This document shows, in pieces, positions 37,568-46,631 of a DNA stretch of 64,000 bases (positions are counted from its first letter, which is position 1; every line of letters starts with the position of its first letter). This stretch comes from Maribacter sp. 1_MG-2023 (GTDB lineage Bacteria; Bacteroidota; Bacteroidia; Flavobacteriales; Flavobacteriaceae), in the NCBI RefSeq assembly GCF_030547005.1, contig NZ_JAUOPN010000013.1, positions 1 through 64,000 of the forward strand. The letters run 5' to 3'. Below the pieces are notes generated by a model. That model did no database searches. It had not been told where the DNA came from and saw nothing but the letters and a program-made list of their open reading frames with translations. The position numbers and the translations under genes were made by a program.

Positions 37568-37712
37568 GTTATCTGTCTTTTTTAATGCTATTTAAAATAA
37601 CACATTCTGCAGAAGTAAGCAGAATAAAGATAGAATGTAGCACCTTCTTTTCCATATTGGAAAGGGTTGCCAAGGTTTCAATGGGTCTAGTCCCTCCACC
37701 TTTCTTGATAAC
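37568..37712 (-). ncRNA. SAM-I (S-box) riboswitch of the metH-metF operon
   Basis: On the minus strand: P1 GTTATC (37712-37707) pairs with GATAAC (37573-37568). In between come AAGAAAGGTGGAGGGACTAG, GAAACCTTGGCAACC and AAGGTGCTACATTC, the conserved core of the SAM-I aptamer. P4 seems lengthened: TCTATCTTT pairs with AAAGACAGA and an inner hairpin ATTCTGC/GCAGAAT lies inside it. No strong terminator follows before the metH start at 37483, so the way it controls expression is unclear. High SAM is expected to turn the operon off. Confidence 0.93.
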
Positions 37713-37814
37713 GTTTCAATATATTTATGAACTAATTGCAAAGTAACGGCACAGTATGCTCTTATCCAAAACTTCAATAGGTTATTTAGTTAACGAAATT
37801 CTGGGGAATTGTCA

Positions 37815-37851
37815 TAAAAAAACCTCTGAATCATTAAAGAACCAGAGGTTT
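37815..37851 (-). terminator. Terminator of the sulfur assimilation run
   Basis: The stem AAACCTCTG / CAGAGGTTT (37820-37828 with 37843-37851) has an A-run on the left, that is, a T-run on the minus strand. It is 22 bp after the ferredoxin reductase stop. Confidence 0.85.
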
Positions 37852-37872
37852 CTGCCATATTACTTAAGTGTT

Positions 37873-38934
37873 TTATGCTATACTCTGTACTACTTCTTTC
37901 TTAGCTTCTTTCTTAGAACCATCAAATCCTTCGACTCCTCCAACGGTAGTATACTTCATTACATATCGCTTACCCGGATTAATTTGTTGGTATGCAAACT
38001 GACACATTACCGCAGCTTCATGAAAACCTGACAATATCAATTTTAATTTACCTTCGTATGTATTTACATCGCCAATAGCATATACTCCAGGTATGTTTGT
38101 TTGGTAATCTTTTGCATTGTTTACCTTAATCGCATTTTTATGAATATCTAAGCCCCAATCACCTATCGGACCTAATTTAGGTGATAAACCGAACAACGGA
38201 ATAAAATTATCAACTTCTAAATACGTATCGTCTTTCTCTTTATCTGTATGTTTGATAACAACAGCTTCAAGATGATCTTTGCCATGCAATTCTTTAACCT
38301 CAGCTTTCGTTATCAATTTAATTTTACCCAACTTAGCTAACTCAGCAGCTTTTTCAACAGAATCTAAAGCTCCTCTAAATTCATCTCTTCTATGCACCAA
38401 AGTTACTTCTGAAGCTACATCGGTTAAAAATATAGCCCAGTCTAAAGCTGAATCTCCACCACCGGCAATCACCACTTTTTTATCTCGATATACTTCTGGA
38501 TCCTTAATCATATAAGAAACACCGGTATCTTCAAAATTTACAATATTCGAGATAGGCGGTTTTCTTGGTTCAAAAGAACCTAACCCGCCTGCGATAACTA
38601 CAACTGGCGCATTGTGCTGAGTTCCTTTATTTGTAGTTACTACAAAAGAACCATCTTCTAACTTATCTAAAGTCTCTGCTCTTTCACCCAAGGTAAACCC
38701 TGGCTCGAAAGGTTTAATTTGCTCCATTAAATTATCTACCAAAGTACCCGCCAAAATTTCTGGAAAAGCCGGAATATCATAAATAGGTTTCTTAGGATAT
38801 ATCTCTGAACACTGTCCGCCTGGCTGTGGCAATGCATCTATTAAATGCGTTTTTAATTTTAATAATCCTGCTTCAAACACCGTAAATAATCCGGTTGGTC
38901 CCGCTCCTATAATGAGCATATCTGTTTTAATCAT
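37873..38934 (-). CDS. Ferredoxin-NADP+ reductase, thioredoxin-reductase-like
   Basis: A 353-residue FAD/NAD(P) protein. The FAD motif GAGPTGLFTVFEAGLL is at the start and the NAD(P) motif VIAGGGDSALDWA in the middle, with late YAIGDVNTYEGKLKLI. The CxxC of true thioredoxin reductases is absent, so this is the YumC-type ferredoxin reductase. At the end of the sulfate assimilation run it probably supplies electrons, through ferredoxin, to the sulfite reductase. The siroheme methyltransferase gene ends 107 bp downstream on the map side, so it may also have its own promoter. Confidence 0.88.
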   Translation of the reverse strand: MIKTDMLIIGAGPTGLFTVFEAGLLKLKTHLIDALPQPGGQCSEIYPKKPIYDIPAFPEILAGTLVDNLMEQIKPFEPGFTLGERAETLDKLEDGSFVVTTNKGTQHNAPVVVIAGGLGSFEPRKPPISNIVNFEDTGVSYMIKDPEVYRDKKVVIAGGGDSALDWAIFLTDVASEVTLVHRRDEFRGALDSVEKAAELAKLGKIKLITKAEVKELHGKDHLEAVVIKHTDKEKDDTYLEVDNFIPLFGLSPKLGPIGDWGLDIHKNAIKVNNAKDYQTNIPGVYAIGDVNTYEGKLKLILSGFHEAAVMCQFAYQQINPGKRYVMKYTTVGGVEGFDGSKKEAKKEVVQSIA

Positions 38935-39041
38935 AATCTTCTTTTTAGTAAAAAGTAATTAGTACAAAGTTGACATCATACTATACAACTACTTTTTAGC
39001 TTCTTTTTATTTCACTTAGTTTATGTACTATATACTTCCTA

Positions 39042-39884
39042 TTATGAGGTTTTGACTTCGCTCAAACTAACATTTTCTTTTGAATACTGATTTTTCGCTG
39101 CTACTAATGCTTCGCGATGTTTTACCACTTCACCTATAATAATGATTGCAGGATTCGATAATTCTTCTTTTTCCACAACCTCAGCTATAGTTTCAATAGT
39201 CGCTATACCTACTTTTTCATTTTTACGAGTTCCGTTTTGAATAATGGCTATTGGCATTTCTGCTTTGCCCTCACCTTTAAACAGCTCTACTATTTGGGGT
39301 AGTTTTGACATTCCCATTAATATCACCACCGTTGCGCTACTTTTTGCAGCTAAAGCAACATCTGTTGATAGCCTATGTTCTTTGGTAGTGCCTGTTATTA
39401 CCCAAAAACTTTCTGATACCCCTCTTTTTGTTACTGGAATATTCTGATAAGCCGGCACACTTAAACTTGAAGAAATACCTGGCACCATGGCCACTTCTAA
39501 ACCATGTGAAGCTGCATATTCCATCTCTTCTGAACCACGACCAAATACAAAAGGATCTCCGCCTTTTAATCTTACCACGTGTCCGTCAGAGTTTGCCCTG
39601 CTAACAATCAACTCATTTATTTGTTCCTGCTGATATGCATAGCATCCTTTGCGCTTACCCACAAAAATCAACTCTGCATTATTGGCATACTTCAGCAACT
39701 CTTCGTTAACCAAAGCATCATACAAAACCACATCGGCATTTTCAAGAGTTTTAATTGCTTTTAAAGTGATGAGCTCAATATCACCAGGTCCTGCACCAAC
39801 AACAGTCAACCTCCCTTGACTCTGCGAGGGAGTATCAACTATTGAATTGATTGTTTTTTGATTGGATAGATTATTAGTATGCAT
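39042..39884 (-). CDS. cobA: Uroporphyrinogen-III C-methyltransferase
   Basis: A 280-residue SAM-dependent enzyme that makes precorrin-2 for siroheme, the cofactor of the neighbouring sulfite reductase. Motifs: VGAGPGDIELITLKA, VVRLKGGDPFVFGRGSEE and VVPGISSSLSVPAYQ-like VPGISSS. The C-terminal tail SLSEVKTS is encoded by TTTGAGCGAAGTCAAA, a repeat-like sequence. The start is one base after the sulfite reductase stop. No CysG dehydrogenase/ferrochelatase part is fused. Confidence 0.93.
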   Translation of the reverse strand: MHTNNLSNQKTINSIVDTPSQSQGRLTVVGAGPGDIELITLKAIKTLENADVVLYDALVNEELLKYANNAELIFVGKRKGCYAYQQEQINELIVSRANSDGHVVRLKGGDPFVFGRGSEEMEYAASHGLEVAMVPGISSSLSVPAYQNIPVTKRGVSESFWVITGTTKEHRLSTDVALAAKSSATVVILMGMSKLPQIVELFKGEGKAEMPIAIIQNGTRKNEKVGIATIETIAEVVEKEELSNPAIIIIGEVVKHREALVAAKNQYSKENVSLSEVKTS

Positions 39885-39885
39885 G

Positions 39886-41976
39886 TTATGCTTCTGCTAA
39901 TTCTTGTTCTCTAAACTTTGCAACCGTTTCTAAGAATACTTTAGCATCCTTTATATAAGACTCGGCAAATTCTTTTGTTGGTTCATTCTGATTCAATTGA
40001 AGTACCAATTTTTCGAATCCGCCCGCAACAGCAATTCTACCATCGGCAACAAACTTCTCATCAAAATCTTTAATGATACTTACATGCGTATTCACTTTTG
40101 TATTCTCTGAGGTTAACATCGCTTTCGCTGAATTTACCATTGAAGAATATGCGTGGTAGATACTTGCAGACCATTTCTCTGCATCGAACATATCTTGTGC
40201 ATTCTGTATTTTCTCTTCACTTTCAAAAAGAAGCGTTGCTATTAAATCAATAACCACACCTGCACATTCACCTACTCCAATTGCTTTTTCATAACGTTCT
40301 GTATTTCCCCAGTCGATAAAATCTTCCGCCGTTAAATCATCTACAGATGATAGTGGTGTCAGAAAATCGTAGAAATACATTTGCCCTTTTTCCGCATAGT
40401 AATCTGGGAACGACAATTCGCCACCGTTAGCATCAAAATCATTCAAAATTAAACGTAATGCTTCAGGTCCTCTTTTACTTGGCACCTTTACTACTTTATC
40501 AGCAAAACGACCTTGACCGTTACCATCTGTGCTGCCGCCTAACAATACTTGTAATGCCGGAGCAACTAATTTATCTTTTGTACGAACGGACATTCCTTGG
40601 AAACCAATATTTGCCATATTGTGTTGACCACATGCGTTCATACAACCACTGATTTTTATAACAACATCTTCGTTATTGATATAATCAGGGTATTCTGTTT
40701 TTATAACTCGTTCTAGTTCTTCTGCAATACCTGTACTACTTGCTATACCTAAGTTACAGGTATCTGTACCTGGGCAAGCTGTAATATCTAGTGCTTTATT
40801 GTAACCCGCTTCTGCAAAACCTAATTTCTTTAATTCCGTATAGAAAAATTCAACATTCTCTTCTTTTACAAACGGAATCAAAATATTTTGACGTAATGAC
40901 AACCTTAACTCACCTGCTGCATATTTCTGTACCAGGTTCGCTAACAAACGTGCTTTATCCGTATAGAAATCTCCTAATAAAACTTTTATACCCAAAGCAA
41001 CATAACCTGGTTGTTTCTGCGGAACAACATTAGTTAATTTCCACTTTTCAAATTCCTTTGAATCTGCTATTTCAACTGCAGGAACTTTTAAATCTGAAAC
41101 TTTAGTTTTCGGATAGTCTTCTGGATCAATAGGAAAAGTATCAAAAGGCACAGCCGTTTTCTCAGCAGCCAATAATTCTTTGAACCCGTCCAAGCCTAAA
41201 TCTTTCAATAAGAACTTCATTCTTGCCTTTGCTCTACTCTTACGCTCACCGTAGCGATCAAAAACACGTATTACCGTTTCCATTAACGGAATGATCTGAT
41301 CTGCAGGCAAGAAACTATATAATTCATCTGCATGTCTTGGCTGAGAACCTAAACCGCCACCTAACATCACTTTAAAACCTACTTCTCCATTTTCGATTTT
41401 GGCGATAAAACCTAAATCATGCATGTATGATAATCCGGTATCAGCATCACTTGCCGAGAAAGAAACCTTGAACTTACGTCCCATTTCTTGACTTACAGGA
41501 TTTCTAAGGAAATACTGAAATAATGCATGTGCATACGGTGAAACATCGAAAGGCTCATCGACATCTACACCCGCAGTTTCACTAGCCGTTACATTACGTA
41601 CGGTGTTACCACAAGCTTCTCTTAACGTGATATCGTCTTTCTCAAGTTCCGACCATAACTCTGGAGTCCTGTTCAAATCTACATAGTGAATTTGAATATC
41701 TTGACGTGTAGTAATGTGCAATCTACCTGTAGAATACTCGTCAGACACATCGCAAATACGAAGCAATTGCTGAGAAGTCACCTTACCATATGGCAATTTT
41801 ATACGGATCATTTGAACGCCTTCTTGACGCTGACCGTATACCCCACGAGCTAAACGAAGGCTTCTAAATTTCTCTTCATCTAATTTGCCGCCATGGAACT
41901 CATGAATCTTGCGTTCCAATTCTAAAATATCATTCGCAACTACTTGATTCTCTATCTCTGTTCTAAAACTCTGCAT
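39886..41976 (-). CDS. Siroheme sulfite (nitrite) reductase with HEPN-like tail
   Basis: A 696-residue enzyme reducing sulfite to sulfide. Two ferredoxin-like/siroheme repeats: STGRLHITTRQDIQIHYV, then TACPGTDTCNLG and ISGCMNACGQH, whose four cysteines bind the 4Fe-4S cluster and siroheme. After about residue 560 comes an extra helical tail (YEKAIGVGECAGVV, then SASIYHAYSSMVNSAKAML) that resembles a HEPN domain. A nitrite reductase cannot be excluded by motif, but cysD, cysN and cysH upstream point to sulfite. Confidence 0.9.
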   Translation of the reverse strand: MQSFRTEIENQVVANDILELERKIHEFHGGKLDEEKFRSLRLARGVYGQRQEGVQMIRIKLPYGKVTSQQLLRICDVSDEYSTGRLHITTRQDIQIHYVDLNRTPELWSELEKDDITLREACGNTVRNVTASETAGVDVDEPFDVSPYAHALFQYFLRNPVSQEMGRKFKVSFSASDADTGLSYMHDLGFIAKIENGEVGFKVMLGGGLGSQPRHADELYSFLPADQIIPLMETVIRVFDRYGERKSRAKARMKFLLKDLGLDGFKELLAAEKTAVPFDTFPIDPEDYPKTKVSDLKVPAVEIADSKEFEKWKLTNVVPQKQPGYVALGIKVLLGDFYTDKARLLANLVQKYAAGELRLSLRQNILIPFVKEENVEFFYTELKKLGFAEAGYNKALDITACPGTDTCNLGIASSTGIAEELERVIKTEYPDYINNEDVVIKISGCMNACGQHNMANIGFQGMSVRTKDKLVAPALQVLLGGSTDGNGQGRFADKVVKVPSKRGPEALRLILNDFDANGGELSFPDYYAEKGQMYFYDFLTPLSSVDDLTAEDFIDWGNTERYEKAIGVGECAGVVIDLIATLLFESEEKIQNAQDMFDAEKWSASIYHAYSSMVNSAKAMLTSENTKVNTHVSIIKDFDEKFVADGRIAVAGGFEKLVLQLNQNEPTKEFAESYIKDAKVFLETVAKFREQELAEA

Positions 41977-42082
41977 CGTTCGGTATTAAATATTCAGTAC
42001 TAAAATTAACTTTTACTCTATTTTGCCTATAGATTTCATAGACTTAATTAAAACAGCCAATATTAAAATTGACCTTTTCTAT

Positions 42083-43348
42083 TTAACTAATGAATCCCGC
42101 TCCTACGGTACTATTAGATTTGGTGTCTATTAAAATAAATGAACCGTTAGTTCTATGATTTTTAAATTGATCGTAGAAAATTGGTTTATTTAAACGGAAA
42201 CTTACCTGGGCAATATCATTCATACCCAACGAATCTGTTTCTGTATCGATACCCGAATAATCAGGAGCTATCTTATGATGTACCTGCTCCACTTTTGCCA
42301 ATACTTTATTGACACCGTGTTGTACTATATATTTATTTCCAGCAGCTAACGGCAATGAATCCATCCAAGAAATAGTAGCAGTAAATTGCTTATCTACGGT
42401 TGGTAGATCATCAACCTTCACTAACATATCACCACGACTTAAATTAATTTCATCGTTTAACGTTATGGTTACCGAAGAACGTCTTGATGCTGTTTTGTAC
42501 TTTTTATCGTGGAAATAAATTTCTTTTATTTTTGAACGTGTTTGCGATGGAAGCGCTACAACCTCATCACCAACACTTAGCTCACCACCGTAAACCTTAC
42601 CAGCAAATCCTCTGAAATCGTGGTGCTCATCTGTCTTCGGACGGATAACATATTGCACCGGGAAACGTGGGGTACCTGCATTGAAAATATCTTTTCTATC
42701 CAACGCTTCAAAATGTTCTAACAAAGTCGGACCTGTATACCAAGGTGTCTTGTCTGTTTTATTTACTACGTTATCACCTTTCAATGCACTTACCGGAATG
42801 AAGGTTATCTTCTGATCTTGATAATCTCTTTTCGCCATCAATTCCTCAAAATCAGCCTTAATAGCGTTGTAAGTTTCCTCTGAATAGTCCACCAAATCCA
42901 TTTTATTAATAGCTACTACAACATCTTTAATGCGCAATAAATTATTGATAAAAAAGTGTCTGTTCGTTTGTTCGATTACGCCTTTACGTGCATCAATCAA
43001 TATAATTGCTGCCTGAGATGTAGATGCACCTGTAACCATGTTACGGGTATACTCTACGTGCCCAGGAGTATCTGCTATAATGTAACTTTTCTTGGCGGTA
43101 GAGAAATAAATATGAGCCACATCTATAGTAATACCTTGCTCACGTTCTGCTACCAAACCATCTGTTGCCAAAGAGAAATCTAAATAATCGTATCCCTTTT
43201 GCTTACTAGTCTTTTCTATTGCTTCTAACTTGTCACTGGTCAAAGATTTTGTATCGTAAAGCATTCTCCCAATCAAGGTACTTTTACCATCATCTACACT
43301 ACCTGCCGTTGCTATTTTTAGTACTTCCATTTTTATGCTGTTAGCCAT
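42083..43348 (-). CDS. cysN: Sulfate adenylyltransferase subunit 1 (GTPase)
   Basis: A 421-residue GTPase that drives APS synthesis together with CysD. The P-loop is GSVDDGKSTLIGR near residue 15; DTPGHVEYTRNMVTG (G3) and NKMDLVD (G4) follow, then two beta-barrel domains as in EF-Tu. There is no fused APS kinase domain; the chain ends soon after the second barrel. Confidence 0.95.
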   Translation of the reverse strand: MANSIKMEVLKIATAGSVDDGKSTLIGRMLYDTKSLTSDKLEAIEKTSKQKGYDYLDFSLATDGLVAEREQGITIDVAHIYFSTAKKSYIIADTPGHVEYTRNMVTGASTSQAAIILIDARKGVIEQTNRHFFINNLLRIKDVVVAINKMDLVDYSEETYNAIKADFEELMAKRDYQDQKITFIPVSALKGDNVVNKTDKTPWYTGPTLLEHFEALDRKDIFNAGTPRFPVQYVIRPKTDEHHDFRGFAGKVYGGELSVGDEVVALPSQTRSKIKEIYFHDKKYKTASRRSSVTITLNDEINLSRGDMLVKVDDLPTVDKQFTATISWMDSLPLAAGNKYIVQHGVNKVLAKVEQVHHKIAPDYSGIDTETDSLGMNDIAQVSFRLNKPIFYDQFKNHRTNGSFILIDTKSNSTVGAGFIS

Positions 43349-43435
43349 TTGCTTTTAGCTTCTGGCTATTAAATTATTAAATAAGGCTAATAGCCGATAG
43401 CCAAAAGCTAAGGGCAGAATTTTCTAAAGAAAATT

Positions 43436-44386
43436 CTAAAAATATCCCTGTTGTTTTCTTTTCTCCATTGCCGCTTCTGAACGCTTGTCGTCTATACGTG
43501 CTCCTCGTTCAGAAATAGATGAATCTCTAATTTCTTCTACTACTTTATCAATAGATTCTGCATCTGAAAGTACTGCTGCGGTACATGACATATCGCCGAC
43601 CGTACGGAAACGAACTAACCTTTCTTCTACAACCTCATCTTCTTCTCTAAATACGATACCGTCTTCTGCAGACCATATCATACCATCTCTTAAGAAAGTT
43701 TTACGTTTGTGTGCGAAGTAAATTGAAGGAATTTCAATTTGCTCTTCTTTGATATAAGACCATACGTCTAATTCTGTCCAGTTAGATATTGGAAAAACTC
43801 TTACATTCTGACCCAATTCTATTTGTCCGTTTAACATATCGAACAACTCTGGGCGTTGGTTACGCTCATCCCACTGTCCGAAATCATCACGAACAGAGAA
43901 AATACGTTCTTTAGCACGAGCCTTTTCTTCATCTCTACGTGCACCACCGATACAAGCATCGAACTTAAATTCTTCGATTGCATCTAATAATGTTGTTGTC
44001 TGAAGACTATTTCTACTTGAGTATCTACCTGATTCCTCTTTTACCTTACCCTGATCGATTGAATCTTGCACATTACGCACAATCAATTCTAACCCTAACT
44101 CTTCTACCAATCTATCTCTAAATTCGATAGTTTCAGGGAAGTTATGACCTGTATCAATATGCATTAATGGGAAAGGAATTTTCGATGGCCAAAATGCTTT
44201 TTGTGCCAAACGAACCAATGTAATCGAATCTTTTCCTCCAGAGAATAAAAGAACCGGCTTCTCGAACTGAGCAGCAACTTCTCTTATAATATAAATCGCC
44301 TCATTTTCAAGGGCATTTATATGAGAGGTATCTTTTAAAAGTTCTATGGATGGGGTTACTTCCAATTCCGTACTTGTATTACTCAT
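43436..44386 (-). CDS. cysD: Sulfate adenylyltransferase subunit 2
   Basis: A 316-residue PP-loop enzyme that adenylates sulfate to APS. The PP-loop is FSGGKDSITLVRLA; GGARRDEEKARAKERIFS and the C-terminal RGARIDDKRSEAAMEKRKQQGYF end are typical. The GTPase subunit CysN follows on the same strand after 87 bp. Confidence 0.95.
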   Translation of the reverse strand: MSNTSTELEVTPSIELLKDTSHINALENEAIYIIREVAAQFEKPVLLFSGGKDSITLVRLAQKAFWPSKIPFPLMHIDTGHNFPETIEFRDRLVEELGLELIVRNVQDSIDQGKVKEESGRYSSRNSLQTTTLLDAIEEFKFDACIGGARRDEEKARAKERIFSVRDDFGQWDERNQRPELFDMLNGQIELGQNVRVFPISNWTELDVWSYIKEEQIEIPSIYFAHKRKTFLRDGMIWSAEDGIVFREEDEVVEERLVRFRTVGDMSCTAAVLSDAESIDKVVEEIRDSSISERGARIDDKRSEAAMEKRKQQGYF

Positions 44387-44434
44387 TCTATATTTTCTTA
44401 GATAAATTATCTTATTCTTTTCTACAACCGCTGA

Positions 44435-45058
44435 TTAACTATGCAATCCGCATTCTCTATTTTCTAACACCTTAGTTGGGTCAAAATAGTTATGCTCGTT
44501 CGGTAACTTATACTTTCTTAAATAGGCATCTAATTGCGTATCGTTCCAGTGGTAAAACGGACTCACCTTTAAAACGCCGTCTTTGCTTAGACTTAAAATA
44601 TCTAAACTGTCGCGGTGTGCAGTCTGCCCTTTTCTCAGGTTCGTAAACCAAACATCTGGCTTAAATTCTGCCATAGCTCTTTTAAAAGGTTCCAACTTTA
44701 CTTGTTCAGTAAATAATGCATGTCTTGGATCATCAATTTGCGGAATACCCATTACAGCATCTCTATGTGCAGTAGTTTGTTTTGGTACAAACAATTTTAC
44801 GTTCAAATTCAACTTGTTGATTATCTCATCTGCATGCTTGTACGTTTTCGGCGTGTTATAACCCGTATCGCACCATACTACAGGAATATCTTTTTTTACA
44901 CCAGATACCGCATGTAAAATAGCTACTTCATATGGTCTGAAGTTTGTTGTTACTACGGGAGTTTCTGCATGCTTTACCGCCCAAGAAATAATTTCTTCTG
45001 GCGGTATACCTTTAAATTGAATGTTCAACTTCTGAACTTGTGCTTCTGTCAATGCCAT
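44435..45058 (-). CDS. cysH: Phosphoadenylylsulfate (PAPS) reductase family
   Basis: A 207-residue thioredoxin-dependent reductase. It has VVWCDTGYNTPKTY, LRKGQTAHRDSL and the catalytic ECGLH at the C-terminus. The CC...CxxC cysteines that hold a 4Fe-4S cluster in APS reductases are absent: only two cysteines are present. It should therefore use PAPS. No APS kinase (cysC) is in the window, so that step must come from elsewhere. Confidence 0.9.
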   Translation of the reverse strand: MALTEAQVQKLNIQFKGIPPEEIISWAVKHAETPVVTTNFRPYEVAILHAVSGVKKDIPVVWCDTGYNTPKTYKHADEIINKLNLNVKLFVPKQTTAHRDAVMGIPQIDDPRHALFTEQVKLEPFKRAMAEFKPDVWFTNLRKGQTAHRDSLDILSLSKDGVLKVSPFYHWNDTQLDAYLRKYKLPNEHNYFDPTKVLENRECGLHS

Positions 45059-45072
45059 AATCCTTTTCTTTA

Positions 45073-45336
45073 TTATTTACCCCACTTTACTAAATTCCAA
45101 AAACGCTCGTGAAAGAAATACAATATCATTTTTGTTACAAAATCTATAGAGGCTATTGATGCTGCTACCGAAAACTCGCCAGTAAGTATATAAGATATGA
45201 TTAACGTATCTACCGTACCTATTACTCTCCAACTGAAAGCCTTGGCAATACTACGAATTGGCTTTTCAGATGTTTTATCATCTTGATACGTAGTTTTGTT
45301 TTCCTTTTTATTTAATATAAGTTGATCTGCAATCAT
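45073..45336 (-). CDS. DUF2061 small membrane protein
   Basis: An 87-residue protein with two hydrophobic helices. The block RSIAKAFSWRVIGTVDTLII and the end FFHERFWNLVKWGK fit DUF2061, which is often found next to sulfate assimilation genes. It is the first gene of the cys run. The function is unknown; transport or membrane anchoring is possible. Confidence 0.88.
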   Translation of the reverse strand: MIADQLILNKKENKTTYQDDKTSEKPIRSIAKAFSWRVIGTVDTLIISYILTGEFSVAASIASIDFVTKMILYFFHERFWNLVKWGK

Positions 45337-45379
45337 CTTTTACTCAATTTTTATTACCCTACTAATTTAATAGAGTTTT

Positions 45380-45387
45380 CAAAAATA
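45380..45387 (-). promoter_or_regulatory. Putative -7 promoter element of the cys run
   Basis: The minus strand reads TATTTTTG, an exact TAnnTTTG match, 44 bases before the DUF2061 start codon. Confidence 0.5.
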
Positions 45388-45420
45388 GTATTATTTTCCA
45401 AAGTAGTCGCCCATATTTTA

Positions 45421-45437
45421 GATAAATTTCATTTATC
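45421..45437. promoter_or_regulatory. Candidate operator of the cys run
   Basis: GATAAAT-TTC-ATTTATC is a perfect inverted repeat with 7-base arms and a 3-base centre. It lies between the Rrf2 gene and the cys run, about 35 bases upstream of the -7 element, and is the best candidate for binding the Rrf2 regulator or another dimeric protein. No second copy was found upstream of the Rrf2 gene. Confidence 0.5.
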
Positions 45438-45536
45438 CTATAGATTTAGTAGATTATTAACAAAAGAGCATGAAAAATTAATATTTCGCAATGAATAGAG
45501 TTACTGCAAAATGAAGATTAATTAAAATAAGGGGAT

Positions 45537-45947
45537 TTACGAGATGATATCCTTTAATGTATTGTTACGATATACATCTAATGCACTATCACGCACTTGC
45601 AGCATTAACTTATGAACGGAACAGGTGTTTTCATCAGGACAGTCATCACAGGTTTCATAGAAATTAAGACTTACACAAGGTACCATGGCAATTGGTCCTT
45701 CTAAAACTCTCATAATATCGGTCATAGATATTTCTTCGGGAGATTTTATTAAATAATAACCACCTCCTTTGCCTTTTTTTGAACCTAAGAATCCTGTTTT
45801 TCTTAAACTCAAGAGTATACTCTCCAAGAATTTCTGGGAGATATTCTCTTTCTCAGCAATTTCTGAAATTTGAACTGGTTTCTTATCGGATTGTGCCGCT
45901 AAGTACGCCAGTGCTTTCAACCCATATTTTGTCTTTTTCGAGAGCAT
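45537..45947 (-). CDS. Rrf2-family transcription regulator
   Basis: A 136-residue winged-helix regulator when started at 45947 (MLSKKTKYGLKALAYLA); an in-frame ATG at 45998 would add 17 residues that do not fit the family. VQISEIAEKENISQKFLESIL is the recognition part. Four cysteines (PCVSL, ETCDDC, NTC) in the C-terminal half resemble the cluster-binding region of IscR, although the spacing is not identical. As the gene directly upstream of the cys run it probably senses sulfur or cysteine state, as CymR does in Firmicutes; this is inference. Confidence 0.88.
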   Translation of the reverse strand: MLSKKTKYGLKALAYLAAQSDKKPVQISEIAEKENISQKFLESILLSLRKTGFLGSKKGKGGGYYLIKSPEEISMTDIMRVLEGPIAMVPCVSLNFYETCDDCPDENTCSVHKLMLQVRDSALDVYRNNTLKDIIS

Positions 45948-46033
45948 GATGCTAAGATAGCCAAATAAAAAATATGTGTTAAATACTTGAACCAACAAAA
46001 CGTCGTTATACAGTCACAACCATTAAATTAATT

Positions 46034-46564
46034 ATGAAAAAAGTATTCTTATTATCGATTATCACAGTTTTTACTTTAGTCTTCACATCTTGTTCTAATG
46101 ATGACGATGGCGCAGTATCTAGCGCAACTGAAGAAGAAGTTGTAGGCACATGGAACCTAACAGCACTTGAAGCTACCGATGGTAGATCAGATACGACTAT
46201 TGAAGGAACCACAATTCCTGCTACTTTTAAAGCAGTAGGTAAAGATTTTCAAACTATTGTAACTTTTTCTGAAGATCCTCAGGTAGTCACTAGCGAAGGT
46301 TCTTATACTACCGTATTAAGTACTACTATAGCAGGAGAAAATGACACACAAGAGCAAGAAGGCGAAGACTTTTTTGCATCTGAAAAATGGAGACTAGATG
46401 GCAGTACGTTATACTTTGGTTCTGGCGAAGAAGAAATTGGCTACACTATTGTTGAACTTAATGATTCTAAAATGTCGCTTCGTTACGAGTTAAACGAAAC
46501 TGTTGAATCGTTCTTCGGGACTTCTACTGTTAGCGCTACTTACAACATGACGTTAAGTAAATAA
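46034..46564 (+). CDS. Lipocalin-like lipoprotein
   Basis: A 176-residue lipoprotein with the lipobox VFTSC (Cys at residue 20) and an acidic SNDDDG linker. EVVGTWNLTALEATDG and a row of beta-strands fit the lipocalin-like domain common in Flavobacteria. It is a single gene, divergent from the Rrf2 gene, with its own terminator. The function is unknown. Confidence 0.8.
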   Translation: MKKVFLLSIITVFTLVFTSCSNDDDGAVSSATEEEVVGTWNLTALEATDGRSDTTIEGTTIPATFKAVGKDFQTIVTFSEDPQVVTSEGSYTTVLSTTIAGENDTQEQEGEDFFASEKWRLDGSTLYFGSGEEEIGYTIVELNDSKMSLRYELNETVESFFGTSTVSATYNMTLSK

Positions 46565-46584
46565 AACAACATTTATACATACTA

Positions 46585-46610
46585 AAATGCCCGGTATATA
46601 CCGGGCATTT
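46585..46610. terminator. Bidirectional terminator
   Basis: The stem AAATGCCCGGTAT / ATACCGGGCATTT is a perfect palindrome with a T-run after it, between the convergent lipoprotein and metZ genes. Confidence 0.9.
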
Positions 46611-46631
46611 TTTGTTTCTTTTATTTTTACA

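Noticed and set aside
37592-38031. Small frames on both strands around the metH leader
   Set aside because: They overlap the SAM-I aptamer, the terminator and the end of the ferredoxin reductase gene in other frames.
44560-44610. DILSLSKDGVLKV in CysH as another repeat-derived insertion
   Set aside because: PAPS reductases have an equivalent stretch ending GVLKVSP or similar, without length change, so it is normal family sequence.
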